A stretch of 64,000 nt of DNA from Chitinophaga sp. E66 (lineage in GTDB: Bacteria > Bacteroidota > Bacteroidia > Chitinophagales > Chitinophagaceae). This document shows positions 40,427 to 50,197 of this stretch, in pieces; position 1 is the stretch's first letter; each line of letters starts with the position of its first letter. The stretch is taken from NCBI GenBank assembly GCA_019285755.1, contig CP079103.1, forward strand, positions 1,798,001 through 1,862,000, written 5' to 3'. A program made the position numbers and the translations under genes. Below the pieces are notes generated by a model. It made no database searches, was not told the origin of the DNA, and saw only the letters and a list, made by a program, of their open reading frames with translations.

Positions 40427-41326
40427 TCAGTTCATCTGCCGGAGGAAAATATCTTTTATCTGCGCGATTTCCTTTGCATAAATCGTCTTTTTCCTGGTGC
40501 CGAAATAAAGGGTGTTCTCGATTAGCGGCGCTCCTTCCCACACCAGCTTCAGCTTGCCGGCGTTGATTTCTTCCCGGCAAAGGAAGTCGGGTACGATGGA
40601 AAGCCCTGTTCCGCAACCCAGGCACCGGATAATGGAGCTGATATTAGGGACGATGAAATTGGGTTTAAACTCCAGGTTGCTTCCGAAGTTGATGTGCCAG
40701 AAGCGTTTCATGTGCTCCATGTCAGCCGCCGTGCTATACCATAATTGTTCCTTCAGCCAGCCTGTCGCTTCTTTCAACTGCTTTTTCCTGAGGAAATTAT
40801 GAAAAGGTTTGGTATCCTGTTTCGGCCCGCCTACCATCACGATGCGCTCTTTGGAAAAAGGCTGGTATTCCAGGTTCTTCTCATCGCCCTTGTGTGGCGT
40901 TACGATCATGTCCAGCACTCCTTTATCGAGATCGTGCTGCATTTCGTGGTAATCGCCGAATTTGATGATCAGGTTGAAGGGGAGTTTCGAGATGTGCTCT
41001 TCCAGCGTGTACTGGAACGTTTCGAAGCACATGCCCACGCTGATGGTGGAGCGTTCTGACCGCGTGCTGCGGCTAAAGGTTTGCTCTGCCGTTTCCAGTT
41101 TAGTGAGTGGTTCCAGCACGAAATTATATAGAATCTTCCCCCTTTCCGTCGGCACCATGCGCTTGGCGGACCTGTCAAACAGTTTATATCCCGTAAAGGC
41201 TTCGAGGGAGTTCAGGTGGAGGCTCACGCCCGGCTGTGAAATAAACAGCGATTCTGCAGCCTGTGTAAGAGTTCCCTGCTCATAAATAGCTTTGAATGTA
41301 CGCAGCCACTCCAGGTTCAGTGCCAT
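40427..41326 (-). CDS. LysR-family transcriptional regulator
   Basis: Intact, 299 residues. N-terminal HTH: LEWLRTFKAIYEQGTLTQAAESLFISQPGVSLHLNSLE. The effector-binding domain follows (ISVGMCFETFQYTLEEHI, DMIVTPHKGDEKNLEYQPF, CLGCGTGLSIVPDFL). It is divergent from the MFS transporter gene across 102 bases, the classical arrangement for a LysR regulator and its target. A palindrome and its own -7 element lie in that gap. Confidence 0.95.
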   Translation of the reverse strand: MALNLEWLRTFKAIYEQGTLTQAAESLFISQPGVSLHLNSLEAFTGYKLFDRSAKRMVPTERGKILYNFVLEPLTKLETAEQTFSRSTRSERSTISVGMCFETFQYTLEEHISKLPFNLIIKFGDYHEMQHDLDKGVLDMIVTPHKGDEKNLEYQPFSKERIVMVGGPKQDTKPFHNFLRKKQLKEATGWLKEQLWYSTAADMEHMKRFWHINFGSNLEFKPNFIVPNISSIIRCLGCGTGLSIVPDFLCREEINAGKLKLVWEGAPLIENTLYFGTRKKTIYAKEIAQIKDIFLRQMN

Positions 41327-41346
41327 ATTCTATCATTTTAGTAATA

Positions 41347-41360
41347 CAAAGTTATAACTT
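41347..41360. promoter_or_regulatory. LysR -7 element overlapping a 12-bp palindrome
   Basis: TAACTTTG on the minus strand (41354-41347) is an exact -7 match for the LysR gene. It overlaps the perfect palindrome AAGTTATAACTT (41349-41360), flanked by imperfect TAATA/TATTA arms. This is a good candidate autoregulatory LysR operator controlling both genes. Confidence 0.55.
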
Positions 41361-41428
41361 ATATTATTAGGATGATAGTTTGAGTTGATGGAATTTTGCC
41401 TTTGTAAAAGGTTAAATCGAAATTCATC

Positions 41429-42656
41429 ATGAATACCATTACCAGTATACCCGAGTCTGTCATCGCAACCAAGGCGGTGTCTGCAAAGCAACGGAAGGGA
41501 CTGCCAGGCGCGTTATGGGCGCTGACGATCGCCGCTTTCGCCATCGGCACCACAGAGTTTGTAATCGTGGGCCTGCTGCCTACGGTGGCACAGGATATGT
41601 CTATCTCCATCCCATCCGCCGGCCTGCTCGTGAGCCTGTATGCCATGGGTGTGGCGGTAGGGGCTCCGGTACTTACGGCGCTGACAAGCCGGATCCCCGT
41701 AAGGCGTTGCTCATTTCGCTCATGGCGTTGTTTATCATCGGCAACGGACTGGCCTCCATTGCACCGGGGTTCGGTACGCTGGTGCTGGCGCGCATTGTGA
41801 CTGGGTTTGCCCATGGGGTATTTTTTTCTATAGGGTCCACCATCGCTGCGGCGATAGTAGCGCCAGAGCGGCGGGCCACGGCCATTGCGATCATGTTTGC
41901 AGGGCTCACCCTGGCCATTGTAACGGGTGTGCCGCTGGGCACTTTCATCGGGCAGCATTTTGGGTGGAGGGCTACCTTCATCGGCGTTTCATTGCTCGGG
42001 CTGATCGGCCTGGTAGCAAGTGCGGCCCTGGTACCGGGGAACCTGCGCAACGGGGAAGCTGCTTCCATTCGTGATCAGCTCAGGGTGCTCGGCAATGTGC
42101 GGTTGCTCCTCGCTTTCGGGATGACCGCCCTCGGCTATGGTGGTACCTTCGTAGCCTTTACCTATCTCTCGCCAATATTGCAGGATATCACAGGACTGCG
42201 GGAATCCGTAGTGAGCCTGATCCTGCTGTTGTATGGGGTAGCCATCGCGATCGGGAACCTCGCGGGCGGCAAAGCGGCCAATAAGCGGCCCCTGAAGGCA
42301 TTGCTCTGGATGTTCGCCTTGCAGTCCGTTGTGCTGCTGGTATTCGCCTTTACTGCAGGAGACCCGGTATGGGGATTGTAACGCTCTTTTTATTAGGCGG
42401 CCTCTCATTCGCGAACGTGCCAGGGCTTCAATTGCTGGTAGTTCAGATCGCAGAGAAGGAGCTCCCCGGTACGGAGGATGTAGCCTCCGCATTCAATATC
42501 GCATCGTTCAATATCGGGATCGCCATCGGGGCGTATGTCGGCGGACTGGTAGTCGTGTCGCCGCTGGGGCTTGGCGCAACGCCCTGGGTAGGCGCGTTGT
42601 TTGTGACAGCCGCCATTGTGTTGACATGGATTAGTATGAGGTTGGCGCGGAAGTAA
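41429..42656 (+). CDS. MFS transporter (AraJ/sugar-efflux type)
   Basis: Twelve-helix drug:H+ or sugar efflux transporter of about 409 residues. ALWALTIAAFAIGTTEFVIVGLLPTVAQDMSIS is the typical first helix of the AraJ/PbuE group. Next come LLVSLYAMGVAVGAPVLTALTSRIPRK with motif A, ARIVTGFAHGVFFSIGSTIAA and GTFIGQHFGWRATF. The second half is LRVLGNVRLLLAFGMTALGYGGTF ... ASFNIGIAIGAYVGGLVV. Two frame changes at C4 (41695-41698) and G4 (42371-42374). Probably controlled by the divergent LysR. Transports outward; substrate unknown. Confidence 0.93.
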
Positions 42657-42679
42657 ATACCCCGAACATCATTTACAAA

Positions 42680-42716
42680 AGCAAAAGCCCGCAAACATTG
42701 TTTGCGGGCTTTTGCT
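42680..42716. terminator. Bidirectional terminator between MFS and tRNA genes
   Basis: Seventeen-bp perfect stem AGCAAAAGCCCGCAAAC around ATT, with T-rich edges on both strands. Confidence 0.9.
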
Positions 42717-42721
42717 TTAAG

Positions 42722-42795
42722 TCGGGATGACTGGATTCGAACCAGCGGCCTCTTCGTCCCGAACGAAGCGCGCTACCGGGCTGCGCTACATCCCG
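42722..42795 (-). tRNA. tRNA-Pro (anticodon CGG)
   Basis: Cloverleaf on the minus strand: acceptor CGGGATG / CATCCCG, D stem GCGC / GCGC, anticodon stem CTTCG / CGAAG with loop TTCGGGA, T arm GCTGG-TTCGAAT-CCAGT. Discriminator A and no encoded CCA. 74 nt. Reads CCG codons. Confidence 0.95.
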
Positions 42796-42985
42796 TACGG
42801 GGTCGCAAATCTACATTATGAAAACCGAAATTCAAAAATATTTTTAAATCTGATCCCAAACCCTCGATGCATCAACCTTTCAATTCAGCAATCTGATGTC
42901 CTTTCCCTTCCGTATAAATACGGATTTACCCGAATAACGGTCAATACCGATCGCCAGGTTTCCTTTCCGGGTTTTATTTGCATTT

Positions 42986-43822
42986 ATGAAAACGATCCTG
43001 ATTATCCCATTCATGCTCGGCAGTCTCCGTATGCAGCCCGTCGCTGCGCAGCAGCCATTGCGCTTAGACGCCGCTGCGCTCATCAATAGTATCACTGAAT
43101 TGCCCCCAACTGTGGAAGCGTTTCATAGTCTCTTTACCCGGCAAACGAAACATGGAGAAGAGTTTGTGCTCGCACTGACAGACCCTCCGTTACTTAATTT
43201 CCGCCAGCAGGTCTGCGCTATCCACGATTCCGGGATCCGCGCCATCATGCAGAAGGCTCCCCGCAAAGACATGACAGACTCCATCCAGTACGAAGACGAG
43301 CGCTGGAAGCTGGCGCTCAGGCCTTTCCTGGGCGCCGATGTCAAAGCGAAGCTGATTAAAGCAGACGCCCGGGTAAAACCAGTGATGTTGCAAATATTTG
43401 AAATGCAGTCTGTTTTCGATTGGGTTGACTATTATAAGCAGGAAGAGAAAGTGAAGAAAGCGTTCCGGGAAAAGGAGGCGGCCGCCCAAAGTGCCGTATC
43501 GGAAGATAATTCCACCGCTATCGCCAAGGCCAAAGTGGATCTCGACATTCAGCAATATGAAAAGCGGCAGCAGATGTGGATGGACAGATATAGTAAGTAT
43601 TCCCGGGCGCTCATTTCCCTGCAGCAACTGATGGAAAGCATCCGCTACGGCGAAGGCCTGCCGCCGGAAGATAAAAAATTAGTGGACTACGTGCTGAGCG
43701 ATGTGCAGGCAAGGGCCCTGGAAGCGCATGAGAAACTCGTATGGAACGAGATATCTGTCGCGATTCATGGTGAGTTGACCTTCAACGGAATGAGGATCGT
43801 AGCGATGTTCACGGGCAATTAG
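42986..43822 (+). CDS. Secreted helical protein of unknown function
   Basis: Not recognised. Intact, 278 residues. Signal peptide (MKTILIIPFMLGSLRMQPVAAQ), then mostly alpha-helical, charged sequence: DDERWKLALRPFLG-like segments, a region rich in Lys/Glu/Ala (QEEKVKKAFREKEAAAQSA, QYEKRQQMWMDRYSKYSRALISLQQLM) likely to form coiled coil. Ends VWNEISVAIHGELTFNGMRIVAMFTGN. Probably periplasmic. It stops six bases before the convergent kinase gene ends, so it is not in its operon. Confidence 0.85.
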   Translation: MKTILIIPFMLGSLRMQPVAAQQPLRLDAAALINSITELPPTVEAFHSLFTRQTKHGEEFVLALTDPPLLNFRQQVCAIHDSGIRAIMQKAPRKDMTDSIQYEDERWKLALRPFLGADVKAKLIKADARVKPVMLQIFEMQSVFDWVDYYKQEEKVKKAFREKEAAAQSAVSEDNSTAIAKAKVDLDIQQYEKRQQMWMDRYSKYSRALISLQQLMESIRYGEGLPPEDKKLVDYVLSDVQARALEAHEKLVWNEISVAIHGELTFNGMRIVAMFTGN

Positions 43823-43828
43823 TGAGGC

Positions 43829-45772
43829 TTAAGCCGCCGTTTCAAATTCGAGGTAGACGCTCACGCCTTCGCCGGGCTGGGTGTCTATCTCCATTTTACC
43901 ATTCAGCACGCCGGCGCGCGATGCCAGGCTCTGCAGCCCGAGGCCGGTGCCGGGAGCCCCTTTGACGAACCCGATCCCGTTGTCTTCCACGGTGATGGAG
44001 AGGATATGGGCCTGGTGGTTCAGCTGTACAATGACCTCGCTGGCCTGTGAATGTTTAATGACGTTGTTCAGCAACTCTTGTACGATCCGGTATACCGCCA
44101 GCTCGAAGCCGCCTTCGAAGCGGGTGCTTTCGCCCCAGGAATCGTACTGAATTTTAAGCCGGTGGCTGCTGATATTACCGCAATAGCGCCGGAGGGCTTC
44201 ATCGAGACCATGCAACATCAGCACTTCGGGCATGAGGTTGTGGGAGGTCTTGCGCACCTCGCCGGTGGCGTCGTCCAGGAGTTTGACGGTCTGCTGGTAG
44301 TCGTCCGACAGCTCTACCTGCCGCTCCCGGTGCACGATACTTCGCAGGTGCATCTTGGCGGCGGCCAGCATACCCGCCACGCCGTCGTGCAGGTCTTTGG
44401 CGATCCGGCTGCGTTCCTTTTCTTCTCCCTGCATGAGCGCATGCAACCGGTCGATTTCCTGCTGTTTCTGCAACGCTTCCAGCTTCAGCGCAAAGGCCTT
44501 CTTGCGGTTGCGGCCCTGTATGTAAATTACGGCGGCCACCAGTAACATCAACAGGAGGCCGGCCATAGCATATAGGGCATTGCGGTTGCTTTTCTCGAGC
44601 GCCAGGTCTTTTTGTGCGAGCTGAAGTTGCTTTTCGGAGAGCGCTTTTTCCTTTTGCGCCCACTGGAACCGGGATTCTATTTCGGTGATGATGCGGGTGT
44701 TTTGCCTGGAATAAAAAGAATCCTTAAACGCGCTGTATTTGATGTTGTACTGGTACGCTTCTTTAAAGTGGCCGGTATTGTAGTTGAGTTGGGAAATCCG
44801 GTCGTAAATGCTGAACAGGTGGAAGTAGCTGGTATCTGCTTCAGCTCGCTGCTGTAAATCAGTCAGTACAATTCTTTCGCTGTTATAATCCTTTTTGAGT
44901 GAATAGGCGTCTGCCAGCTCCAGGCCGGCGGCAATGTAATTGGCCGGGTCAATGTCCACCGAATATTGCATGGATTTAAGCGCCGCGGCGATGGCGGAAT
45001 CCGGTTCATTCAGGCGGGCCCATGCGCCGGCAAGGAGGGAGTAGGCTTTGATGACCAGCATAGGATCTTCCTTGTAGGGCAGGTGCCGCCTGGCCGTCAG
45101 CGCTGCATTCAACGCGCCCCGGTAGTCTTTTGCTTCATTCAGTACATAACTCAGGCCGGTGTGCGCGGTGACGATATAGTCACTATCATGCAGCGCATTG
45201 GCCATTTCCACCGCTTTGCGGGAATACGTTTCCGCTTTCTTTAATTCGCGCCGGTTAGCGAATCCCGTTCCTACGTTTTCATACAGCCTGGCCAGCTTGC
45301 CGGGGTCGCTCTGCGTCTTTTCCAGCAGCCGGATGCCTTTTAGCTGGTAATGTAGCGCACTGTCGCCCATACCAAGGATGTTAAAATTGTACCCAATGTT
45401 AATGTAGCAAAGCACAATGCCTTTTACCCTGTTGATACGCTCAAAATGGTAGATGGCTTTCTGCGCAAAATCAATCCCTTCCTGGTTGTGGCCTTCGTGC
45501 CCGGCCAGGTATCCCAGCCGTGCATAACTTGATCCTATCCCATAATCATAACCGATACGGGTACTGTTCTCCAGTGAAATCCTGAATACTTTCTTTGCGG
45601 TAGGATTATCGAAATTGATCAGTTCGACGCCTTGATTCATCAAAGCGTTGATGCCGGCTGTATCGGTAGCATTCGCGATCAATTGTTGCAGGTTCACCTT
45701 ATTCTCCTGAGCGTATAGTACGGGGAATAACCATGTCAGCAAGGCGGTGAAGGTGGTATTTTTCCAGGTCAT
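43829..45772 (-). CDS. TPR-containing sensor histidine kinase
   Basis: Intact, 647 residues. Signal peptide (LLTWLFPVLYA), about 350 residues of periplasmic TPR repeats (YARLGYLAGHEGHNQEGIDFAQKAIYHFERI and others), a coiled segment, one transmembrane helix (LYAMAGLLLMLLVAAVIYIQG near residue 405). A HisKA_3 helix carries the phospho-His in RIAKDLHDGVAGML. The HATPase has ELLNNVIKHSQA and EDNGIGF ... GTGLGLQSLASRA. No regulator gene is adjacent; the NarL-type regulator at 49434 is the nearest candidate partner. TPR kinases of this type couple envelope or nutrient signals to NarL regulators. Confidence 0.94.
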   Translation of the reverse strand: MTWKNTTFTALLTWLFPVLYAQENKVNLQQLIANATDTAGINALMNQGVELINFDNPTAKKVFRISLENSTRIGYDYGIGSSYARLGYLAGHEGHNQEGIDFAQKAIYHFERINRVKGIVLCYINIGYNFNILGMGDSALHYQLKGIRLLEKTQSDPGKLARLYENVGTGFANRRELKKAETYSRKAVEMANALHDSDYIVTAHTGLSYVLNEAKDYRGALNAALTARRHLPYKEDPMLVIKAYSLLAGAWARLNEPDSAIAAALKSMQYSVDIDPANYIAAGLELADAYSLKKDYNSERIVLTDLQQRAEADTSYFHLFSIYDRISQLNYNTGHFKEAYQYNIKYSAFKDSFYSRQNTRIITEIESRFQWAQKEKALSEKQLQLAQKDLALEKSNRNALYAMAGLLLMLLVAAVIYIQGRNRKKAFALKLEALQKQQEIDRLHALMQGEEKERSRIAKDLHDGVAGMLAAAKMHLRSIVHRERQVELSDDYQQTVKLLDDATGEVRKTSHNLMPEVLMLHGLDEALRRYCGNISSHRLKIQYDSWGESTRFEGGFELAVYRIVQELLNNVIKHSQASEVIVQLNHQAHILSITVEDNGIGFVKGAPGTGLGLQSLASRAGVLNGKMEIDTQPGEGVSVYLEFETAA

Positions 45773-45849
45773 ATTTGGGGACAGGTATATAAATGCGGTT
45801 AAAAGTAATCAATTTTCGCCTGACAGGAAACGTCGCCAAACGGCAAAGC

Positions 45850-45872
45850 CTCTGAGGGTGGCTCCCGCAGAG
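45850..45872 (-). terminator. Weak terminator-like hairpin after the OmpA-like gene
   Basis: CTCTG-x-GGG / CCC-x-CAGAG interrupted stem with a short loop and a weak U-tail (GGCTTTG) on the minus strand. Confidence 0.35.
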
Positions 45873-45898
45873 ACTTTACTTTCGACAGACTGCCGGCC

Positions 45899-47214
45899 TT
45901 ACAACCGGATCAGTTCAACGCGCCTGTTGCCGGCTTTGCTTTCGCTCGTTGCATTATCAGTTAGCGGTCTGGTTTCTCCTAAGCCATCGGTTTCCATCCT
46001 GGCGGGGTTAATTCCATATTCTGTCTGCAAAGCCATCATTACTGATTTGGCTCTTCGTTTCGATAAGTCCAAGTTCTTGGCCGCGTCGCCATCGCTATCG
46101 GTATGGCCGACGATTTTAACCCGCACGGCCGGGTTCTCCTGTAACACGGCTGCAATCCCTTTCAGTACGCCGGCGCTTTCAGGCCTGATCCTGTCGGAGT
46201 TGACGTCGAACAGGATCCCGTTGGTGACGAGCTTTCCTTCCGTGATAAGCTTATTGCGCATATCCGGCGTACCTTCTGCCATCCTGATATTCGAAATGAA
46301 TACACCCAGCTGCGATTCAGTATACAACGATGATTCCAGGCTTAATCCCATCCGGCTGAACGCCGCTCCGGGCGGTACGGCCTGCGGGATGTCGAAGATC
46401 TTTTCCCCGTTGATCCAATACCGGATGCGCGTCTTCTGCACCCATACTGAGATATGCAACGGCTTTCCGCCATTATCCGACGTAATCTTCAGTTCCTTCA
46501 TCTGGTTTGAAAAGTGCTCCGAACCTTTGGCATAGCTGCGCAGCGCCACGCTTAAAGGCTTCCCTGCGCCACCAGCCAGCAAGACCAGCGATACCTCGTT
46601 AACGGCGTCCTGGTTCACTACGTAGGATCCGGCGCTACGGTCGCCCGGGAGGAGGTCCAGCAGTTTGATCTCCAGTTCGGGATATACATAGCCGCCTTCT
46701 TCACTGCAATGCAACAGCACATCCGCTTCCAGCGTGAAGTTTTCCGGCATTTTGCCTGCCGTCGGGGATGTGAAGCGGCTGCCCGGGAACAGGCGCATCC
46801 ATCTGCCGGGCATGTTTTCGATGGTGACGGTCTCGCCCCGGTTGTTGGTATTCCATTTCAGCGGGAGTTCCCGATTTCATCAGAGGCGAAGTCTTCCGCA
46901 AACTTTATCCGCTCCCCGGGCATGAAATCAAACTTGCTGTAACTCTTCAGGCCGGTGTTGGGTTTAACCGAATCGGGGAGGGGAGACGGGGTTTTCGCTG
47001 GCTTCGCCTTTTGTTGTTTGGGTTGCGGAGTGGACTGTTCCTTCACGGTTTCTTCTACTTCTTCCTCCGCTTTATCCAATGATTTGTCGATAGTCTGATC
47101 CAGCTTCCTTTCCGCCCTTTCTTCCGCCTTCTGCCTGATTTTGTCCAGTATGCGGGATTGTGGAAATGCCGTTATGGGGAAGTATAAAAGCCCAATGATG
47201 ATGATCTTTTTCAT
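45899..47214 (-). CDS. OmpA-family envelope protein (cassette 1)
   Basis: About 438 residues. Signal peptide (MKKIIIIGLLYFPITAFPQ), charged coiled segment (RILDKIRQKAEERAERKLDQ, KSLDKAEEEVEETV), Pro/Lys linker, a beta-sandwich (LamG-like) domain (MPGRWMRLFPGSRF ... KPLHISVWVQKTRIRYWINGEKIFDIP), and a C-terminal OmpA peptidoglycan-binding domain: GILFDVNSDRIRPES, VKIVGHTDSDGDAAKNLDLSKRRAKSV, GLGETRPL, NRRVELI. One frame change at the G3 run 46863-46865; adding a base restores NSPLKWNTNNRG. A paralogue with the same layout lies at 51928-53214. It probably tethers a surface or periplasmic sensor to the wall. Confidence 0.92.
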
Positions 47215-47292
47215 GTGCGTGATTTATGAAGGTCAAAGTAACGGCATCCGGAAGGGCCGGGTTTCAGGGGTAAAGTGGATATTGTGAACTCA

Positions 47293-47307
47293 GTAGAAAT
47301 ACGGAGA
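47293..47307. promoter_or_regulatory. TACGGAG-type site upstream of the OmpA-like gene
   Basis: GTAGAAATACGGAGA, identical over 15 bases to the site at 48720-48734 and sharing the AGAAATACGGAG core with the direct repeat at 48663-48679. It lies about 80 bases upstream of the OmpA-like ATG at 47214. Possible NarL-type regulator site. Confidence 0.45.
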
Positions 47308-47313
47308 CCGGCC

Positions 47314-48611
47314 TTACCAGTCGCGCCGCAACTTGAAGGAGCCCTTGATGTTGGCCGTTTTGAGCTGTTGCCCGGTGGCTCTTTCCAACAGCCCCGCCTT
47401 ATCGATTGTGAAGGTGCCCGATATATACTTTATTCCGTTTTCCGTGATTTCTTCGACCGCCAGGAACCCTCCGCTGTCGTACGTCCTGACGCCGTCATCG
47501 AATATGGAAATGTACATCCGCTGCAGGTCTGGCTCATCGTATTCGAACGTGACGTCTGTGATATCTACTGAATGCATGGACCAGGAGAACACTCCGCTGG
47601 CGGCAGCCTTATCGTTTTGGGCCCACATGCATACGATCTGCGGGATGTCGTCTGAGGTGCGCAGCGTGCTCATGCTGAACTGGTGAGTTTCCGGCATGGC
47701 GACCGCCCATCCCGGCCAGGTCTGCCATTCACCGCCGTCTATGCTGATATGGATGCCTTCGGTAACGATGCGGATCCTGCTGATGAGCAACACCTGGCTC
47801 CCGTGGACGTTCAGCTCCAGGGAGATGGTAGCCGTTGCATGGGCTGGTGCGGAAGCAGGCGCGGTATAGGTGGCTTCGGCGCCACGGGTCTCCAGCTTCC
47901 CGGGGCCGTCCAGCCGCCACCTGACGATAAAGCGGTCTTCGATCTTCATCGGCTCTCCGCTACCGGCATTAGGATGGGCCTGCGGTACCACCCAATCATC
48001 GCCCTTCACCGGGAACACATACCGCAAGCCCTGCAAGGTAACTGACTTGCCTGCCCCAATGGTTTTTGAGAATGGCGATAGCTCCATGGAGGCGATCAGT
48101 CCCCAGTCGCTGAAGTGATCCGTTTTCACGGAGAGGATCTTCCGCGTGGTGTCGTTCGTTACGCCGCCGGTGCAGACCCATTCACCGGTTTCTTTTTGAA
48201 AAGCGACTTCCGGGGCTAATACGCTGCCCAGCTGGTCTTTATACTTCCAGTAATGAAAACGGACGGTGGCTTTCTTTTTAAATATCGTTCCGTGAGGCGT
48301 CAGCCGGTAGCCGTTGCCGAAAGCGCTGGTGGCGGTATGGGTCAAGGGTTGTATGCCGATCTCCGTGTCGGCCGTCAGTGCGCCGGCGGGAATCTCTATT
48401 TCCAGGAGCCCGTCTTCACTGACGATCGTTCCGCCGGCGGTTCCGATTACTTCGGTGTATTGTTCACCCACAGGCGTACCGGCAGGTTGCCTGGTAATGA
48501 CGCCGGTTGGTGCGGGGCATCGGGCGCTGAGGTACTTTTCTTACAGGAAGCCCCAGTCATCAACAGGAGCAACAGCCAACAGAAACGGGGCAACGAATGG
48601 TATTTGTTCAT
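47314..48611 (-). CDS. ZU5-domain lipoprotein
   Basis: About 433 residues. Lipoprotein signal (FCWLLLLLMTGASC). A ZU5 domain follows: GTAGGTIVSEDGLLEIEIPAGALTADTEIGIQPLTHTA, GYRLTPHGTIFKKKATVRFHY. Beyond it are an Ig-like stretch (ATYTAPASAPAHATATISLELN) and a C-terminal beta domain (NGIKYISGTFTIDKAGLLE ... GSFKLRRDW). ZU5 lipoproteins in Bacteroidota are usually surface or adhesion modules. One frame change near 48500 lies between the signal peptide and ZU5. Divergent from the lipoprotein gene at 48793, with shared TACGGAG sites in the gap. Confidence 0.88.
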
Positions 48612-48662
48612 GACAGGTGTTTTATTCGCCGGCAAAACTAAGGGCAACATGTTATCAGCAGC

Positions 48663-48734
48663 TACGGAGAAATACGGAGTTCTGTAATCCGGTAGGATCG
48701 GGTATATGCCGGCGGCTGCGTAGAAATACGGAGA
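48663..48734. promoter_or_regulatory. Pair of TACGGAG-type sites in a divergent promoter region
   Basis: TACGGAGAAATACGGAG at 48663-48679 (direct repeat of TACGGAG spaced by AAA) and GTAGAAATACGGAGA at 48720-48734. They lie between the ZU5 lipoprotein gene (minus) and the lipoprotein gene at 48793 (plus). Confidence 0.5.
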
Positions 48735-48792
48735 TGTATAAATCGGCGGCCTTACTGAAAATTACCTACGGGAATGCCCGTTGTTTTGCAAC

Positions 48793-49391
48793 ATGAAAAA
48801 CGCAATCACCATGACCAGACATGCACATCTGATCTGCCTGCTCGCCTTCGCTTTACTGGCAGGCCACTGTAAAAAGATAAAAAGGATGCACCCGCACCCG
48901 CCAACTACGAAAATTATCCCGCCACAGCATTGCCCGCCGAATTAGCGGATGGGATATGGTTCTGGGGAGGACTGGGCCCCATCGCCTACTATGACCGCGA
49001 TGGCCATCAGGTAGGTAATGAAACGGAAGCCGCCCGGCAGTATACGTTTACGGAAGTAAACGGCAAAGGCAGGCTGGAGTTCATTCAATACCTCGGGCTT
49101 CGCAATTCCGCAAACTGCGTAACGGAGATCTTTACGACCAAAAAGGGAACAGTGGCCTTCGGAAGCGGGGATAAGCTCACCTTCTACCCGGTGGAGGGCA
49201 GTTTCAGGAACACCAAAACCGGATGTTCCAATAACGGTACGGAAACCCGCACCGCTGCGGGCGACGATCTCAAACCCGAAGAATACTTTTATGAATTGAA
49301 AATGGGCTCCAATACCAGGCTATTGTACATTTATGACATAACCGATGTCAACCGGGAAGATCCTGTATTCGTCTATCAACAAGCGAAATAA
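48793..49391 (+). CDS. Lipoprotein of unknown function
   Basis: Not recognised. Signal peptide MTRHAHLICLLAFALLAGHC (start 48793 or the in-frame ATG at 48811); after it a KKDKKDAPAPANYENYP linker once a base is restored near 48882. The mature domain of about 145 residues (LADGIWFWGGLGPIAYYDRDGHQVGNETEAARQYTFTE, GRLEFIQYLGLRNSANCVTEIFTTKKGTVAFG, LTFYPVEGSFRN) looks like a lipocalin/META-type beta barrel. It includes two cysteines. It is 42 bases upstream of the response regulator and probably in the same transcript. Confidence 0.78.
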
Positions 49392-49433
49392 CCCGAAAAT
49401 ATTATCTTTATCCAGTTACAATCTCATTGCACT

Positions 49434-50074
49434 ATGAACAAGATCCGGCTGGCCATTATAGACGATCACCAGGTAGTCATCAATGGACTGATCAGCATGC
49501 TGGCAGCCGACCAGGAGCTGCAGGTGGAGTTTACCGCACAGAACAGCGGCGAGCTGTTGGACAAACTGGAAACGGTGGTGCCGGACGTTTTGCTGATGGA
49601 CATGCAGGTGCCGGGACTCAGCGGTGTGGAGTTGGGGAAGAAGCTGGCGAAGCAGTACCCCGCCTGAAGATCGTGGCTTTCAGCAGCTTTGACGATACCT
49701 CCCTCATCAAGCACATCCTCCGCGCGGGCGCCATGGGCTATGTCCTGAAAAACGCTGATCTTCCGACCCTTGCCAAAGCCATCCGTACCGTTATGGAGGG
49801 TGAGCAGTTCGTGGATGATACCGTTCAAAAACTATTGTTGCAGGAAACACTGACGGGGCAGCGCCGGTCCATTTACGACGTGCCCATCACGAAGCGGGAA
49901 AAGGAGATACTGAAGCTGATCGCAGAGGGATGGTCGAGCCAGCAGATTGCCGACAGCTTATTCATCAGCATACGGACGGTAGAGACCCACCGCCAGAACC
50001 TCAACCAGAAGCTCGACATTAAAAATGCCGCGGGCCTCATCCGGGAAGCTATCAAAAGGGGACTTATCGACTAA
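49434..50074 (+). CDS. NarL/FixJ-type response regulator
   Basis: About 213 residues. Receiver: LAIIDDHQVVINGL, phosphoacceptor Asp56 in VLLMDMQVPG, switch FSSF, Lys in YVLKNAD. HTH: ITKREKEILKLIAEGWSSQQIADSLFISIRTVETHRQNL. One frame change at the C4 run 49658-49661; adding a C gives KQYPRLKIVAF. No kinase is adjacent; the orphan kinase at 43829-45772 is the best candidate partner. It follows a lipoprotein gene and ends with a strong terminator. Confidence 0.93.
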
Positions 50075-50082
50075 TCATATAA

Positions 50083-50131
50083 CCGTATGCCTTGCCGGAA
50101 CAACCGTTTCCGCAGGGCATACGGTATTTTA
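50083..50131 (+). terminator. Terminator after the response regulator gene
   Basis: Nine-bp stem CCGTATGCC / GGCATACGG with an inner CGGAA / TTCCG stem, then TATTTTA. Confidence 0.85.
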
Positions 50132-50197
50132 TACACTAACTGATTATTTTGGATATGTGCGGCAAATGATCTTATTTAGGGCCCTAGCTCCATTCAC

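Noticed and set aside
42727-43089. Open frame beginning [18 protein letters not shown]
   Set aside because: This is the classical spurious translation of the antisense strand of a tRNA-Pro; the cloverleaf at 42722-42795 explains it.
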